In this document: one piece after another, positions 61,683-64,000 of the stretch | How positions within the stretch are numbered: the first letter of the stretch is position 1 | Layout of the letters: each line of letters begins with the position of its first letter | Translations under genes and position numbers: made by a program | The notes under the pieces: model-generated | The model's database searches: none | What the model was told of the DNA's origin: nothing | What the model saw: only the letters and a program-made list of their open reading frames with translations | DNA from: Symbiodinium natans | Taxonomy: Eukaryota > Sar > Dinophyceae > Suessiales > Symbiodiniaceae | NCBI GenBank assembly: GCA_905221605.1 | Contig: CAJNDS010002779.1 | Location: 44,177-108,176, forward strand | DNA length: 64,000 bases | Direction of reading: 5' to 3'

Positions 61683-62140
61683 CCACTATTAGCATAAGAA
61701 CCCCCCCCCCCCCACAAAAAAGAAAATGAGTTTACTTCGAACATCCCCACCTTAGGTTGGGCACTCCAGGGAGTCTCTGGGGTTGGGCACTGCAGGGAGA
61801 CTCTGAGGTTGGGCAGTCCAGGAGACTCTGGGGTTGGGCACTCAGGCAGTCTCCGGGGTTGGGCACTCCAGGGGTTGGGCACTCCAAAAAGTCTCCTGGG
61901 TTGGGCACTCAGGGAGTCTCTGGGGTTGGGTACTCCAGGGAGTCTCTAGGAGTAGACCGGGCGAGGAGAAGAGTTCCGGGGCGAGGAGAAGAGTCGAGTT
62001 CAAAATCTAACAACCCCACACCGAAGGTGGGGAACAACAACAAAAAATATGACTCCATATAGGGGCAATATAGGCTATTACGATTCGCATGTTTTTTTTT
62101 GTTTTTTTTACTTGGTGGTTCTTAAGCAAAGATTCATAGT
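61683..62140. mobile_element. Family 4 TIR element with internal minisatellite
   Basis: CTATTAGCATAAGAACCC at the left and GGTTCTTAAGCAAAGATTCATAG at the right are inverted. Inside, GGTTGGGCACTCCAGGGAGT-type units of 25-36 bp repeat about eight times (61755-61950), on either side of homopolymers. Confidence 0.6.
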
Positions 62141-62573
62141 AGCCCTAAACCCTAAACCCTAAACCCCAAACCCTAAACCTTTTTTTCATGGTTTGGGGGG
62201 TTCTGAAGCAAATGGAAATGGTCGCAAAGGTTCAGGAGTTTAGGATTTCGGTCTCAGGAGCTTCGGGTTCAGGAGCCGCGGGTTGAAGAGCTGAGGGCTC
62301 CGGGTTTAGGGCTTAGAGGGCTTGGGGTTTAGGGTTTAGGGTTTAGGGTTTAGGGTTTAGGGTTTAGGGTTTAGGGTTTAGGGTTCAGGGTTTAGGGCTT
62401 AAGAGCATGGGAGCTCCAGGGTTCTAGGAGCTTCGGGTTTAGGAGCTTAGGGGCTTAGGGTTCTAGGAGTTTAGGGCTCAGGGGTACTAGGTTCTAGGAG
62501 TTTAGGGCTTAGTGTTCTTGGAGTTAGGGTTGTAGGGGTTAGGGCTTAGGGTTTGGGGGTCAGGGGCATGGGG
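62141..62573. repeat. CCCTAAA, TTTAGGG and GGAGCTTAGGG-type repeats
   Basis: Short C-rich tract, spacer, clean TTTAGGG array (62325-62400), then loosely repeated GGAGTTTAGGG/GGAGCTTCGGG units. No gene. Confidence 0.7.
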
Positions 62574-62825
62574 TCATGGGTCCCGCGCCTCGTTTTGCCC
62601 GCGACGTGCCCAGGCGTCGAAGTTCACATCCGAGGCGTTGGGGGCTGCAGGCAGTCTTCGGTGTTTTTGGGCTCTAGTGAGCAGGCGGGTTTAGGGTTTA
62701 GGGTTTAGGGTTTAGGGTTTAGGGTCTTAGGTTTTAGAGTTGGGTGTTGAAGCTGTTGACGTCTCTGGTATGTTATGACTCACCTATGGCCCAGCAACTC
62801 CAAGACCTCTCAACGAGGAACCTCC
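62574..62825 (-). CDS. Two-exon 3' end of an unknown protein
   Basis: Minus-strand exon 62784-62825 (RFLVERSWSCWAI) ends at ATAG|GTGAGTC, a consensus donor. It joins in phase 1 to 62574-62671 (QKHRRLPAAPNASDVNFDAW, then ARRGQNEARDP and TGA). The 112-nt intron contains a TTTAGGG tract. Confidence 0.65.
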
Positions 62826-62849
62826 CTAAGACTGTTTCAGGGTGCTTCG

Positions 62850-63005
62850 GGTTAGGGTCCCTAAACCCTGCCCCTAAACCCTAAACCCTAAACCCTATAA
62901 ACCCTATAAACCCTAAACCCTAAACCCTGAACCCTAAACCCTAGACCCTAAACCCTAAACCCGAAACCCTAACCCTAAACCCTATACCCCATATAAACCC
63001 TAAAC
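62850..63005. repeat. CCCTAAA tract with CCCTATAAA units
   Basis: C-rich repeats beginning the intergenic stretch between the minus-strand gene ending at 63009 and the next. Confidence 0.8.
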
Positions 63006-63008
63006 CGT

Positions 63009-63560
63009 CTAGAGCTCAGGTGTGGGGGTGATCTGAGGCAGGAAACGTGCCTCTTCCCTTGGGAGTGTCCCGGCCACCGGAAGCTGCATGCCTGTCTTGG
63101 CCTTGTCAGGGGTGTGCCAGGGATGAGGGCTTCGAACCCTAAACCCTAAGTCCTAAAGACTAAACCTGAACCCTAAACGGCCTAAACCGCCTAAACCCCA
63201 AAGCCTGAACCCTACAAGCATGACAGGGTGAGGCCCTGGGAAGCCTACAAAGCCTCTAAGGCCCCAACTGTGTGTAAACCCTCTGGTCATCCTGCACCCC
63301 CACACGTGTGTAAGCCGAAAAAAACCTACGACCCCCAGGCCCTAACCCTAAGCCCTAGCCCCTAAGCCTAAACCCTAAGCCCTAAGCCCTAAGCCCTAAG
63401 CCCTAAGCCCTCAGCCCTCAGCCCTAAGCCCTAAGCCCTAAGCCCTCAGCCCTCAGCCCTCAGCCCTAGCTCAAGAACAGGCGCTTCAACACACCCCCCT
63501 CCCCTCCCGGCCGCCTCGGGGCTCCGCACGCTTCGTCGGGCCCGTGGCGCGGTCGTAGTC
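63009..63560 (-). CDS. Two-exon 3' end of an unknown protein
   Basis: Minus-strand exon 63495-63560 (22 codons, DYDRATGPTKRAEPRGGREG) between TTCAG and GTGTGT joins in phase 0 to 63009-63101 (AKTGMQLPVAGTLPREEARF, then LPQITPTPEL and TAG). A further micro-exon at 63216-63244 (ASQGLTLSC) would break the phase and is left out. The intron holds CCTAAGC-type repeats. Confidence 0.6.
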
Positions 63561-63574
63561 CTGAAGGTGATGGG

Positions 63575-64000
63575 GTTTAGGGTTTAGGGTTTAGGGTTTA
63601 GGGTTTAGTGGTTTAGGGGCTTAGGGGCTTAGGGGTTTAGGGGGTTTAGGGTTTAGGGGTTTAGGGGTTTAGGGGTTTAGGGGTTTAGGGGCTTAGGGGT
63701 CTAGGGGTTTAGGGATTTAGGGGTTTAGGGGTTTAGGGGTTTCAGGGTTTGGGGTTGAGGGTTGAGGGTTCAGGGTTGGTTGAGGGTTTGGAGCCTAGGT
63801 GTCTCGGGGGTTAGGGTTTAGGGGCTGAGATGTGGAGGGGTGTAGGAGCAATGTGCCTTTGCATGCCGGGTCCTACCCCTTTAAACCCTGAAACTCAACG
63901 AATCATCTCGGTCTGGGGCTCGAGCCGTGCCAAGGAAGAAAAATCTAGAACCTTTGAGGGGGTGGTTGGGGGGGGGGGGTTCGCAGCTCTTTGCCTCACA
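63575..64000. repeat. TTTAGGG and TTTAGGGG arrays, unique end
   Basis: 7-bp units (63572-63608), then the 8-bp TTTAGGGG type with GGGGCTTA variants (63610-63790). The last 180 bp are unique with a G run at 63969. Confidence 0.8.

Overview
The window looks like nuclear DNA of a dinoflagellate, most likely close to the Symbiodiniaceae. The reasons are TTTAGGG/CCCTAAA telomere-like repeats scattered through the whole 64 kb, an intronless ubiquitin-like plus WG/RCC1-like repeat gene of a type I recall as multicopy in that group, GC-AG splice junctions, gene blocks running in one direction, and multi-exon gene families that I recognise from memory as abundant in dinoflagellate genomes. No database search was run, and no tRNA, rRNA, CRISPR or bacterial-type features were seen.

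Layout. Positions 1-9.7 kb are a mosaic of telomere-like tracts, unique spacers and short islands that read as exons on the minus strand. Positions 9.7-22.9 kb hold four plus-strand multi-exon genes in a row: A (9720-12346), B (13399-15158), D (16499-20426) and E (20791-22893). Their introns carry the same repeats, including one of 1,189 nt. Positions 23-64 kb are again repeat mosaic. Inside it are about 50 minus-strand exon candidates of 30-110 nt, one intronless minus-strand gene (38862-40343), and several likely 3' terminal exons (37179, 44205, 47179, 51366, 57808, 61113, 62574, 63009).

Main interpretation. The TTTAGGG mosaic is mostly intron, not telomere. Unique islands flanked by C-rich repeats on the left and G-rich repeats on the right usually hold one open minus-strand frame. 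That frame is bounded by AG and by GT, and the GT often lies in the GTTTAGGG repeat itself. Several neighbouring exons also agree in splice phase. On the sense strand a typical intron starts with TTTAGGG repeats and ends with CCCTAAA repeats, so its two ends could pair. Within the introns are at least five families of short elements with terminal inverted repeats. In two of them the GT and AG splice sites lie inside the inverted ends, as expected for introner elements, meaning transposons that create introns.

Exon boundaries were chosen by eye from splice dinucleotides and reading phase. Some consecutive exons do not agree in phase, so missed micro-exons, wrong boundaries, sequence errors or decay remain possible. 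No function can be given for most of these proteins.
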